DNA from: Didymodactylos carnosus
Taxonomy: Eukaryota; Rotifera; Eurotatoria; Philodinida; Philodinidae
DNA: 30,533 nt
Assembly: GCA_905250885.1 (NCBI GenBank)
Contig: CAJNOQ010001546.1
Location: forward strand, 1-30,533
Direction: 5' to 3'
In this document: in pieces, positions 21,077 through 30,283 of the stretch
Layout: every line of letters begins with the position of its first letter
Position numbering within the stretch: position 1 is the first letter of the stretch
Notes under the pieces: generated by a model
Seen by the model: the letters and a program-made list of their open reading frames with translations, nothing else
Told to the model about the DNA's origin: nothing
Database searches by the model: none
Program-made: the position numbers and the translations under genes

Positions 21077-22064
21077 CAATCAGAAGTTCGGCTTAAAATT
21101 TGACTATTTTTTTATATTCATTTTGATTTCATGATGATGTGTTTGATCTATATTGGATTGGTTCATGTTATTAGATACTTCTAGGCATGTTGTATGTTCT
21201 TATGTAATAGCACATTATAACTCCTTCCTATGGTATTAGAATAAAACTTACCCTCTAGTCGGACTTTTGATTGTTCGGATTATAGTATATTTCAGTCGAA
21301 TCCACGAGTCACATGTGAATACGTTCTCTTGTTAGTTAAGCCTGTCTTATGAAAATCAATGCTCGACACTACTCGATACTCGACTACTGGATACTACTCA
21401 CCAAAGCCCACATTTTGCATATGTCATACAATCATTGTGTTAGGCCAGGAAGTATGAAATGGACGACGTTCTCTGTTCAACAAAATTGATCATACAGTTC
21501 GATTTTTCAATTTTTATATAGTTTACTTTTGTTTTAATTTGACAAAATCAGCCTGTTTTGTGCAGCTTTTCTCGTTCTTTTGACTCATGATATGTACCTC
21601 AGAATTTTACACCAAAATGCACAGAAAAATAAAAACGAAATGCAAAATATAGTCATTTATATATAGTCATTTTTTCCCGACATTTTTTTGTAATTCTTCT
21701 TGTAAAAAGTTCATATTTTTATGAGAAAAGAAATTTTTGTTTTCCAAATTGTGCTCATCCGATTCTCCAGACAAAACTGCAAAGGTGCGTAAGTTTTTTA
21801 AATCTTGAAAACGTTTCGTCATGAAAATATGAAGCTTTATGAGAAGGATTTCAAAATAAAATATATCAAAAAAACTGACTGTTATATCATTACCTAACTC
21901 TACCGGAGTTACATCTTCGTTATCGCGAGATGTGAGATAGATCAGTGGTCAATATAAATAAAACTGTTTCGCTTAACACGAAAACTTTCTCGCTGTATGT
22001 TCCCATTACAGAACAGATTTTCATTGTTGAATAATATATTCAAACCAGACTAAAAAAAATCACA
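21077..22064. other. Non-coding interval
   Basis: No gene is recognised. It contains copy 2 of repeat R4 (21753-21830) and a short degenerate run of actactcgatactcga-type motifs around 21366-21400. Confidence 0.35.
21753..21830 (+). repeat. Dispersed repeat R4, copy 2
   Basis: Partner of 15101-15180, in the same orientation, sharing gattctcc, caaaactgc-like sequence and gttttttaaatcttgaaaac. Confidence 0.45.
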
Positions 22065-22687
22065 TATACAGCTTGTCCAGCTAACGATCTCCTTTTTTCG
22101 CTCTTTTTCAAAAAATTTGTGCAATAAAGCTGCAAACTAATCTAAAATTGCAACTAGATAATTAAGTAGATTAAACATTTCTCTACAAAATGAAAAGTAT
22201 CTGGATTCTGAAAATTGATTCGTTATGAAAATACAGCTGTTGTACAAACAGCCCCAAAAATCAAATTTGAAGCTATTTGAAAAACGTGTCTAAAAGAGTG
22301 AAGGCGATTATGCGAAAATTGAACAAGTATACCAGTTTGTAGAAAATTGTGTCCTCTCCAAATGTGATAGCTTTTTAAGTTCGAAACTATTCTAATTAAT
22401 TTCCATTAATCAAAGAAAAATCAGAAAAACCGTGACGCTGTGACATAGCGTCTGGAAATAGTACAGCGTTTTTCAAATAGCCCCAAATTTGATTTTTGGG
22501 GCTGTTTGTACAACAGCTATATTTTCATAACGAATCAATGTTCAAAATCCAGATACTTTTCATTTTGTAGAGAAATGTTTAATCTATTTAATTATCTAGT
22601 TGCAATTTTAGATTAGTTTGCAGCTTTATTGCACAAATTTTTTGAAAAAGAGCAAAAAAGGGGATCGTTAGCTAGACAAGCCGTATA
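22065..22687. mobile_element. Foldback element FB4, 623 bp with about 222 bp arms
   Basis: Arms 22065-22286 and 22467-22687 are reverse complements with few mismatches. They include attaaacatttctctacaaa, a shared gctgtttgtacaacagct, and ends atac(a/g)gcttgtc(c/t)agct. The loop of about 180 bp has no coding sequence. The termini differ from the FB1-FB3 family. The right edge is flush with a coding-like minus-strand relic (22688-23038), which suggests insertion into a gene. Confidence 0.9.
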
Positions 22688-23038
22688 ATTCGAATGGATG
22701 AAATAATAATATTCGTGTTCGTCTACTTCTGTTTTAGATATGAAAATCTCTAGTACATCTGGGTTCTTCTCATTGTTCAAATGATCTAACCATTTTCGTG
22801 CACCATCATTTGATGTTTGAACGTCAAAGCGCACATTTCTTCTGATGCCTTCCTTTCAGTCTCTTCCGCAGGTGGTACAAACGTTTACGAGTATTGTCAT
22901 GTGGACAAGTGAAATGATAACAGAAAATTCTTTTAAGAATTCTTCTCTGCTGTCTCGTACTTCGATTAATTTAATTTTTATATTCACCCCAATCTCATCC
23001 TCACACCCAGTAAACAGCAATAATAGAAGAATAAAATG
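22688..23038 (-). pseudogene. Truncated coding relic interrupted by FB4, unidentified
   Basis: The minus-strand frame from 23038 down to 22688 is open except for one TGA at 22856-22858. It reads as plausible protein on both sides: EDEIGVNIKIKLIEVRDS and EEFLKEFSVIISLV before the stop, VRFDVQTSNDGARKWLDHL and DVLEIFISKTEVDEHEYYY after it. It runs straight into the FB4 terminus. No continuation is visible beyond FB4 at about 22064. I do not recognise the family. Confidence 0.4.
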
Positions 23039-23337
23039 TCACTCAAGAATTTTTGGACACACAAAGTTAAATACATTTTTCGTACTAGTAATCGAGCGTT
23101 CGACCGTTTCGTAGGGCAGCTCTCTTCACTGATCACACTACACAAATTGCTTTTATGGCGCTGTGGAGAGATGATCAAAGCATACAATAGATAAACGAGA
23201 AACACTTGGCACTACATAGTTGTTTCTTGATATTTTCTGATAATCCTTAAACGAGCATCTAATGATACTCACTCTCAAACTTATAGCTATGAAAAGTGCA
23301 GAGTTAAAATTTGAATATTCAAAAAAGAAAGTCCATG
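23039..23337. other. 3' flank of the P450 gene
   Basis: No gene is recognised. Short overlapping frames on both strands have no identifiable content. Confidence 0.3.
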
Positions 23338-24906
23338 TTAATCAAATTTCATTGAAACAGCGAATTCCTTCGGTGTAATTATCGTCTGTTGACGATGGTT
23401 ACAATTGTTTCCAGGTGGTTCAACAAAAGTAACGAATAGCATATAACGTATAATTATTACTTTTAATTCTAAGCGAGCTAAATCTTGTCCAACACAAGCT
23501 CGATGTCCACCGCCAAACGGGGCGAACACGAATGGATTATGATTGGCATCGGGCGCATCAACACCAAAAAATCTCTCTGGAATAAATTGAGTTGGATCTA
23601 ATTTCCAATATCTTGGATCACGTTGCATTAAACTGAATGGTGATACAACTGTGTCTCCTTTACGAATTTTAATTCCATCAATAATAGCATCATCAAGAAG
23701 TGTTCGAGGCGAACCAAACGAAGTTATTGCCAATCTTAGTGTTTCTTTCAACACACAATCAATATATTGACATTGATCCAATAGATCGAAATTATCCAGA
23801 GATGTTTCTTTTGTAATACCTTGTTGCTTTAATTCTTCTTTCATTTTTTGTTGAACTTCAGATTTTTTACTTACAAAATGAATAAACCATGCTAGAATAG
23901 TTGACGATGTCTCATAACCACCTAGAATCAATCCTAATACTTCACCTATTAGTTCTCTTTTCGTAATTCCTGTTTGTTCTTTTTCAGGTTTTCTTCTCTC
24001 CAACGCTTCATCTTTTTGTAACGATGATACTAATGATGCAACAAGATTTACTGGTCTCTTATTCGGATCCATTTCTTGTTGACATTTTCGAATTATGTTT
24101 TCTGCATTATTTTCCAGCGTTCTCAAAGCATTTTGATATTTCTTATCAGTTTTCAATAGAAAATCATTCACAAAACTTGGCATGCCATTGGTTATAACAC
24201 GTCTTAATGCATCTAACCAAATCGATAATGCGGGACCAAGTTCCAATAGTTTAATTTTGTCTTCTGAATCGTTTAATTTCGCGATTTTTGATAGATGCTT
24301 TAAATTACCCAAATCGTAATCAAATGTTAAGCGTGTAAATGTATCCAACATTAATTGTTGATTATCGGTCAGTATACATGTGCATATCGCATCATCTTGA
24401 TTCTCATATCTGTCTTTCCAAATATGAATTAACTGATCAACATAATTGACAATAATCGAAATTTGTGATTTAAATCGATGTTTTCTTAACATTGGCACAA
24501 TTGCTTTTGCATGTCGTTTGTATTTCGAACCAATAAGTGTGATCAAAAAATCTTCTGCTATTAAACCAAATGTTTTTGTACGCACATCGGCACGATCGAA
24601 TATATGACGATCAGAATAAATTCTTTCAGCGTGTTCAGGACGACAAAATACATAATAGTGGGTTGAACCGATCCAAATTTGAAATATGTCTCCGTATTGC
24701 TTTTGCATTTTTTGAAAACCATAAACATATGAATCAATCACGTGTTCTTTCGATGTCATAATGCGAAGTTGACGAAGATTTCCATATTTGAATTCTGGTT
24801 GTAGACCAGGAATTCCACCGCGTAATGTATAGTATTTCCATTTTAAATAATAATAGACCACTATTGGCAATATTATGATCGATGATAATAACGCAGTCCA
24901 AAACAT
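23338..24906 (-). CDS. Cytochrome P450 monooxygenase, intact and intronless
   Basis: A haem-thiolate monooxygenase, probably anchored in the endoplasmic reticulum; the substrate is unknown. I place the start at ATG 24904-24906, which gives MFWTALLSSIIILPIVVYYY, a classic N-terminal membrane anchor, and a 522-residue protein, normal for microsomal P450s. An in-frame ATG at 24942 would add 12 residues (MKFELPAPYFQK), but most of that extension is encoded by the adjacent dispersed repeat. Motifs, numbered from the longer start, are I-helix GGYETSS (341-347), K-helix KETLR (E400, R403), PERF (455-458) and haem-binding FGGGHRACVG (476-485) with ligand Cys483. There are no frameshifts or stops. The family looks like clan 3 or 4, which I cannot settle without alignment. 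It depends on a P450 reductase encoded elsewhere. Confidence 0.93.
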   Translation of the reverse strand: MFWTALLSSIIILPIVVYYYLKWKYYTLRGGIPGLQPEFKYGNLRQLRIMTSKEHVIDSYVYGFQKMQKQYGDIFQIWIGSTHYYVFCRPEHAERIYSDRHIFDRADVRTKTFGLIAEDFLITLIGSKYKRHAKAIVPMLRKHRFKSQISIIVNYVDQLIHIWKDRYENQDDAICTCILTDNQQLMLDTFTRLTFDYDLGNLKHLSKIAKLNDSEDKIKLLELGPALSIWLDALRRVITNGMPSFVNDFLLKTDKKYQNALRTLENNAENIIRKCQQEMDPNKRPVNLVASLVSSLQKDEALERRKPEKEQTGITKRELIGEVLGLILGGYETSSTILAWFIHFVSKKSEVQQKMKEELKQQGITKETSLDNFDLLDQCQYIDCVLKETLRLAITSFGSPRTLLDDAIIDGIKIRKGDTVVSPFSLMQRDPRYWKLDPTQFIPERFFGVDAPDANHNPFVFAPFGGGHRACVGQDLARLELKVIIIRYMLFVTFVEPPGNNCNHRQQTIITPKEFAVSMKFD

Positions 24907-24916
24907 TTTCTGAAAG

Positions 24917-25030
24917 TAAGGTGCCGGTAATTCAAACTTCAAGTCAACATTTTTTTTTGCCTTTTTTTACACATAGATCGATAGAGTGTGAGCCGCTGAT
25001 CACGAAAAACTGGTTTTTAGCTTCAGCAAA
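24917..25030 (+). repeat. Dispersed repeat R3, copy 2, abutting the P450 start
   Basis: The sequence begins taaggtgccggtaattcaaa and matches 12579-12700, including the later gctgatcacgaa block. It starts about 10 bp upstream of the P450 ATG at 24904-24906 and occupies the position where the promoter and 5' leader should be. Similarity beyond about 25030 could not be judged by eye. Confidence 0.7.
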
Positions 25031-25964
25031 TGCCTTTTTCAGATCGAAAAATATGAAAAACTTGAAGGGACCAGTTTTTTTCCAAAAATAACAACTTTTT
25101 TCAAAATGTGCAAAATTTTCCACTTTCTTCTTTTTATAAGCTTCTGAAAATATCTTTTTCAGATTCAGCATCAAAAACTGAGTATAGACAAGTTGTTAAA
25201 TCGACTCTAACCCCAAAAATCTCTTGATGGTAGAGCTTCGAATCGCATCGAGTCTGATACGTATAGGTCGATTTTGTAAACCTATCTAGTTTTTCTATGT
25301 AAACGATGAAGGCAGATATTTTATCTCATTCGACTCATACCACGCGTCACAAAATTACACATCCTTTTTTTCCTTTTCTTTCCTTTGTCGAGAAAAATCG
25401 CTTTTACTGTATGATACGAAAAAGGGGTGGTCATTTTTACATAAACATCTTTGTTTTTTATTCAAATCAAGTGAAAATTTGTTCGCATAGGTAAAAACTC
25501 ACGACAAATCGAATGAGCACACTTTGAGATCCCTAGAAGATCCTCAAATGATTTCTAGAAAACTTTTCCTTGAAAAACCATAGTTTTGTTGTTCTGGTTA
25601 GGATTTAATCATTTTTAACGCAAAAACTGAGTAATTTTTCGTGCTTATTCACTGGTTTACATGCTTGTCTATATAATATAGAGACATACATGCAGAATAA
25701 AAGTGTCCAAATATGAAAAGATTTTCATTAATCTTCGTCTATGCTTGTGTTTGTTATTTTACGACGTGATTGAACTGCTGTTTTGCAAAGTTGACCGAAA
25801 AATAGTCTTAATACATCAGCATATGTGTTGACCTTGAGAATATGTTTCAGTTGAACGCCAAAAATGTCGAAATAATTCAATGCGATTTTTCGTTCGACAA
25901 AATTTATATGCGTCCTGAGACGGGATTGGAGTTATTTTTGTATGGCTTCCCAAGCAAAAAAAAT
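25031..25964. other. Non-coding interval
   Basis: Small frames only, with no recognisable product. A weak palindromic stretch lies around 25657-25692 (catgcttgtctat and atagagacatacatg). Confidence 0.35.
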
Positions 25965-26190
25965 GGAGCTAGAATCGGGCGGCTGGAGCTAGGTAACACG
26001 GTTTTCGACCCGGTTAAGCTAGCACCTCAAAAAGTTTAACCTATGATGGGGCGGTTCAACCTACTTTAGGGCGGTTGGTGAGGTTATCAGCTAGGTTAAC
26101 CGTCCACTTAACCGATCGATCGAGCTAGTTCTAGCCGATCTAGCTCCAACCGGACAATTAACCGATCGGTTCAGCTAGTTCCAGACATGA
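25965..26190. repeat. GC-richer repeat with inverted and direct sub-repeats
   Basis: ggagctagaatcgg (from 25965) is mirrored by ccgatctagctcc (ending about 26147). ggttaa, accgatcg and gagctagtt-type motifs recur throughout. Two direct copies of (c/g)ac(t/a)(t/a)aaccgatcg followed by agctagtt start at about 26104 and 26153, about 50 bp apart. The composition is clearly richer in G+C than the surroundings. This is probably a small transposon fragment or degenerate satellite. Confidence 0.55.
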
Positions 26191-26484
26191 AATTCATTAG
26201 GTACAGGGAGGTTATCCGCTAAGCCATAATATCAGTCGTAAGATGTAGACGTCTTTTCTTTCTATACATGGTTAACGTTTGGTTACGGCAACAGACAAAA
26301 TGTGTAATGCTATTCTCTTTCTTCCACTACTTTCACATTGATCAAAGAATGAAAGTGAAAGTTTTATCTCATATCCTTTAAAAATGTGTCAATACATTTC
26401 GTTCAATATGTGAAAGGATTAGTCATGATTTTTTGTAGAAAAGGCAATAACAAAGATAGACGCTATAATCGATAACAGGCTACT
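26191..26484. other. Non-coding interval
   Basis: It contains tgaaagtgaaagttttatct (26347-26366), which resembles part of repeat R2, but otherwise nothing is recognised. Confidence 0.3.
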
Positions 26485-26699
26485 TGAGTTTGTGGCACCT
26501 TTTTTACATGTCTCTTTCACACTTTCACAACTTTTTTAAAACGATTAACGCATAGAGAGACAGAAAAAAAACAGATATATAATGAAAGCGAAAGTTTCGT
26601 TATTCATTCTCCTTTCGTCCAAATGAAACACTACTATATATAAAAAGTACTATATATGAATAACGTCACAGAAAACTTTTCTGAGAAAAGAGAATCATC
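26485..26699 (-). repeat. Dispersed repeat R2, copy 2 (unoccupied hAT target site)
   Basis: The reverse complement matches the two flanks of the hAT element at 11567-12315 as one continuous sequence. At the junction this copy reads gacgaaaggagaatgaa where copy 1 has gacgaaatgag, the element, then gaaatgagaatgaa. It therefore shows the pre-insertion arrangement with a single copy of the target octamer (gaaaggag, 7 of 8 identical). Confidence 0.8.
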
Positions 26700-26774
26700 A
26701 CGGAAGAACAGAAAGGGAAAATAACCATCGAGTGAAGAGAACATGTATATTTGAAAGACGGCAACTACTGCTGA

Positions 26775-27703
26775 TATGAGATTTGGTTTATACTTCCTAA
26801 CAAATTACGACGTCAACGTCTTGCAACGCGATTATATCTGTTTATTTTGAGCCTTACTGTAATTATTGTCGGTATCTATACTCTTACTGGTCTTGGAATA
26901 AAAACGCTTAAAATTAATTTAACATCGCCTTCAGGATTCGAAAAATTTTCAACAATCTATCCATCTATTACGTCTATACAATGTCCCTGCAAGACAACGG
27001 CGGTAGCATAAGAAAAGTTTGTCTCTCTTCAACCGAGTTATCATCAAATATGTTCAAGTAGCTTTACTACTCAACAATCACTGATTGATTATTTGTATCA
27101 ACCGGTGTTGCCGTCTATTGCATCCGATAAGATATCAAAGCTTGATCTTTTTACACTGATTGCTATTAAATTGCAGTATCTATCTGCACTACGTCAACAG
27201 GCACAAACGATTGTTGACGATAGTTTAGAGTTATTAATACAACACCGTTCATAAATTCTAATTTAATATCATGAGCAGCCTTTACAGTACAAATTCAATT
27301 TTAACATATTTCAAACAACATTACCAATTCAATTATCACTTACATTGGATTTTCTTCAGCGTACGATTCAAGGCAATCAGTTAGTCTCCTATTTCTTAAC
27401 GAACTGGCACTACACAGATGTACCGATGGGTGGTCCAGTTTCCTACTTAAACAACGACGAAAACGAGACATTGTGTTGGTATACATCAGCGCTTAGCATT
27501 TGCAAACAACCGGCAGACTTTATCAACGACAGCAACGATGGTAATAAAAGTTTCGAAGCTGTATCAGGACGGTACACTGGTTGGATGCCCCGGATATACA
27601 CAGCAATGTTTCTTTAATGAAACTTGTCTAAAATAAATTGAATTATATATGAATTCATCATTACCTTCTAATGTTACCGTCTTGAATGACTCTGCCTCCA
27701 GTG
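26775..27703 (+). pseudogene. Bdelloid one-pass membrane protein with CPC motif, degenerate
   Basis: The frame starting near 26775 reads RLATRLYLFILSLTVIIVGI, a basic cytoplasmic stretch then one transmembrane helix. Next come SIQCPCKTTAVA (CPC motif), QPSYHQICSSSF, a predicted helical region, and FLQRTIQGNQLVSYFLTNW. I recognise from memory a large bdelloid family of extracellular Cys-containing single-pass proteins of unknown function. Lesions are TAA at 27009-27011, 27252-27254 and 27264-27266, a frameshift near 27590 (family-like QQCFFNETCL resumes in another frame), and TAA at 27634-27636. Homology persists to about 27700 (NSSLPSNVTVLND) and stops at CACAGTG. The start codon is missing and the C-terminus is lost. 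Confidence 0.65.
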
Positions 27704-27710
27704 CACAGTG
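27704..27710 (+). other. CACAGTG heptamer, candidate transposon terminus
   Basis: CACAGTG is identical to the V(D)J recombination-signal heptamer and resembles Transib termini (established knowledge). It sits exactly where homology to the membrane-protein pseudogene ends. The region to its right leads into the 3' end of a decayed minus-strand transposase. A possible partner terminus (gacaatg on the minus strand, ending at 29010) matches at 5 of 7 and lacks a matching 5 bp duplication, so the right end is undefined. A 7 bp match alone could be chance. Confidence 0.35.
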
Positions 27711-27883
27711 GGCCGTTTTCTATAGAGCAGGCGGAAATTAAGTTTTTGTTGCACCGGTTAGTGCAAAAAATAGTATTAGATAGATTATCGACCACGCCGA
27801 ATCTAATGGGACAATCCGAATCACACTAGGATTTTTCGTGAAGAAATGGTTTTTCCGAAAAACCGTGTTGTCCATTATTTTAC

Positions 27884-28839
27884 TTACGTAGCAGGGAAAA
27901 ATATGAACGAAAGATTATCTGGAGTGCTGATTCTGAATATGACCATGAAAATATCAGGAAGTTCATTGATCAAACCTGAAATTTGCGGAAAAACAGTATA
28001 AAATCGTGTCCAGAAAGAACTGTTCGGTGTTTCATTATGCCAAACACTTGCCTGTGTTACGTCATCGGTCAAAGAGAGCGGAGCAAGCATTCGACAGAAT
28101 AAGTTGGGATCAAGCATAGGGTTATCTATCGATCTATATACGGACTGACTGCCAGCACCATCATGGCCGGCTTTTTGCTTGTAAACTAACTTTGTTGGTA
28201 AGTTATCGCCTTGTCTGATCAATGATTCGATAAGTCTTGTGATTGTTAATTCGGCAACTTGTCTTACATTTTCAACTACAACACCTTTGTCCTCTGTACA
28301 CGGTTTTAAAGTTGGCAGCAGGGGTCTTGAGTAGTCGTAGATACTGGTCTTGCCTGGTATATGGAGATTATCGTGTAAAAAGACTTTAATGGAACTCATA
28401 TCACTTCTGCTAAGGTTGATTTGTGTTTTCAATGCAACGGTTCGATCAAGATCGAGTTTTTCCGGTGCCGGTTCCTGGAGATCCTCTGTTCTGTACAGTT
28501 CATCTCCGATTTTGGGCAAGTGCTTGTTTGTATTGTAATTACGACTGTATAAAACACAACCAATTAATTTATTTAGACTTACGTTGTTATTCTCAGCAAA
28601 ATCGTCGATTAGCTAAAATCGCGCGGCTTTCGCTGTGGGGGTTTTGGTGTTAGATTTTCTACTTTAACATCGGGTAAATCATTTTTCGATATTACCATTT
28701 GTTGAAAGTTTTCTTTGTCTGAAGAATAAAAGCGGTGTTTCGTCCATTCCATCAATTTCGTTTTACGTTTTATAAGGTCATTTTGAATTCATCGTTCTTC
28801 AGTGGTAATATCACAAAACGTGAGTGTTTGCACTTCCAA
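27884..28839 (-). pseudogene. Transposase relic, Transib/RAG1-like DDE type (tentative)
   Basis: Reading the minus strand from 28839: VQTLTFCDITTEER, a TGA at 28789-28791, then LMEWTKHRFYSS and PKPPQRKPRDFS. A TAA at 28609-28611 and a frame change follow. The main 211-codon frame (28519-27884) has no stops. It contains LKTQINLSRSDMSSIKVFL, then VVVENVRQVAELTITRLIES, then KAGHDGAGSQSVYRS and PLSLTDDVTQASVWHN. The arrangement recalls uncharacterised DDE transposases of cnidarians and arthropods in which a G-x-DG-(S/A) motif carries the first catalytic Asp, comparable to the DG of RAG1/Transib. The segment after PNSSFWTR no longer looks like the family, so later catalytic residues are missing. 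It is 3'-truncated and inactive. Another DDE superfamily remains possible. Confidence 0.5.
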
Positions 28840-30283
28840 CTAGAAACGAGTTACACACCATTTTGTAGAATTTTGAAAGAGCTTTCTTTCGATATATAAC
28901 GTAAAGCGCAACCTGGGTTTTTTCATGGTGAGAAGGTTGAAATATTATCACGGACTATGCTGGAGGGGTCATTTTTAACATAATATTTCAAAAACGTGGG
29001 GTGCATTGTCTAGACAGGGGAAAAGTGAAAAAAGAAAATAGGATATACATACAGTATGTTATAGAAGCTTGTCGGACTACAGTTTTTTTATTACCGTCTG
29101 TATATATTATACAAAAATAAAAAAGAGAAAAATGTCTCTATGTTAAAGTTTTTGGTTCAAATTGTTTTAATTTTTTTCAATTTAATTAATGTTTGTATCT
29201 ACTGAGGACGATTGAACTATCAATCGAAACGTATGGAATAAATAAAGTTAGTACGAAGAAAAAATGTTTATATAAAACTTAAAAAATATTCCTGATTAGT
29301 ACATAATTGCAACAAACGTATTAATCAATCGAATCAAAAAGTTTTTTATTACGAGAGTTAGAGAGAAGGGAAATGCTGCTGTTCAAATTCAGCGGTACTG
29401 TTATTGTTCCATAATGTTTCTCGCTATTTTTATTGCTGCCGTTGAGTTAGTTCTTGGGTTGTCGTCATTGCCATTGTTACTCTAGTAGATATTTGGAAAT
29501 GTCTTCGAGTGCCAAATGCTTGTTGTAAACTGATAGCGTGTCTACTAAGCTATCAGAAAGTGTACGGGTAGACATAGATGAATATCGTTCTCTTTTCTTT
29601 TCTTTCTCTGGTTTTGCTGAATAAACGAAATCGGATATGATCTCTGCACAAATTAGAACAAATGTTCATTTTTTATGGCGATACAAACGAAGATATGTGT
29701 AACAGTTTCTTTAAGTAACTGGAATTCTCTCTGACTAGCGAGCACTCAGCTCACCTTGAGAAGATTTTTGGGTACTTTTACTAGGCGGAAATACAAGGGC
29801 GAAATAGCGGACTCCTATTAGCGGCCAGTTAAAGGTTCGTTTTTAGGCCATTTTTCAGATGCACGATTTAAATTCTTTCATAGATAACAAAAAGCTTGTG
29901 TTTTACTGACTTTGAGTTCTATGAAGTTGCCACTCTCGTCCTTGTCGTTATAATCGACAGATATTCGATGAAAATAGTATTTCTTCTTCTCTTACACCGA
30001 TTTTAAGAAAAAAGTAGTTGTATATATCTACCTGTAAAATATCGCTTTTCTCGGATAAAAATTGAGCGAACTATAGCTGAAATTTTGAGAGCTCGACCAT
30101 AATTACCTCAAGGTACTCTATGTTATGTGCCAAAATATGAAAAAAGAAGCAAATGAAGGAACAAATAACGCATACTTTTCTGTTAAACTTAATGCAAAAG
30201 AAGAACAAATACTATTTTCATGAAATATCTATAAAATGATGTAGAAGAGTAACGAACGAGAGTTGGGAGCCGGGAGAGATAAT
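28840..30283. other. Non-coding interval
   Basis: No coding sequence or clear repeat is recognised. The first 170 bp may be the 5' flank and terminus of the transposase-bearing element. Confidence 0.35.

Noticed and set aside
24907-24942. Upstream in-frame ATG of the P450 as the true start
   Set aside because: Most of the 12 extra residues come from the dispersed repeat, and they would place polar sequence ahead of the membrane anchor; the ATG at 24904-24906 gives the usual P450 N-terminus.
25842-26039. 65-codon plus-strand frame
   Set aside because: It runs into the GC-richer repeat block and has no recognisable content.
29001-29010. Possible right terminus (inverse of gacaatg) of the RAG-like element
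   Set aside because: Only 5 of 7 bases match CACAGTG and the flanking 5 bp (tagac against cagtg) are not a duplication.
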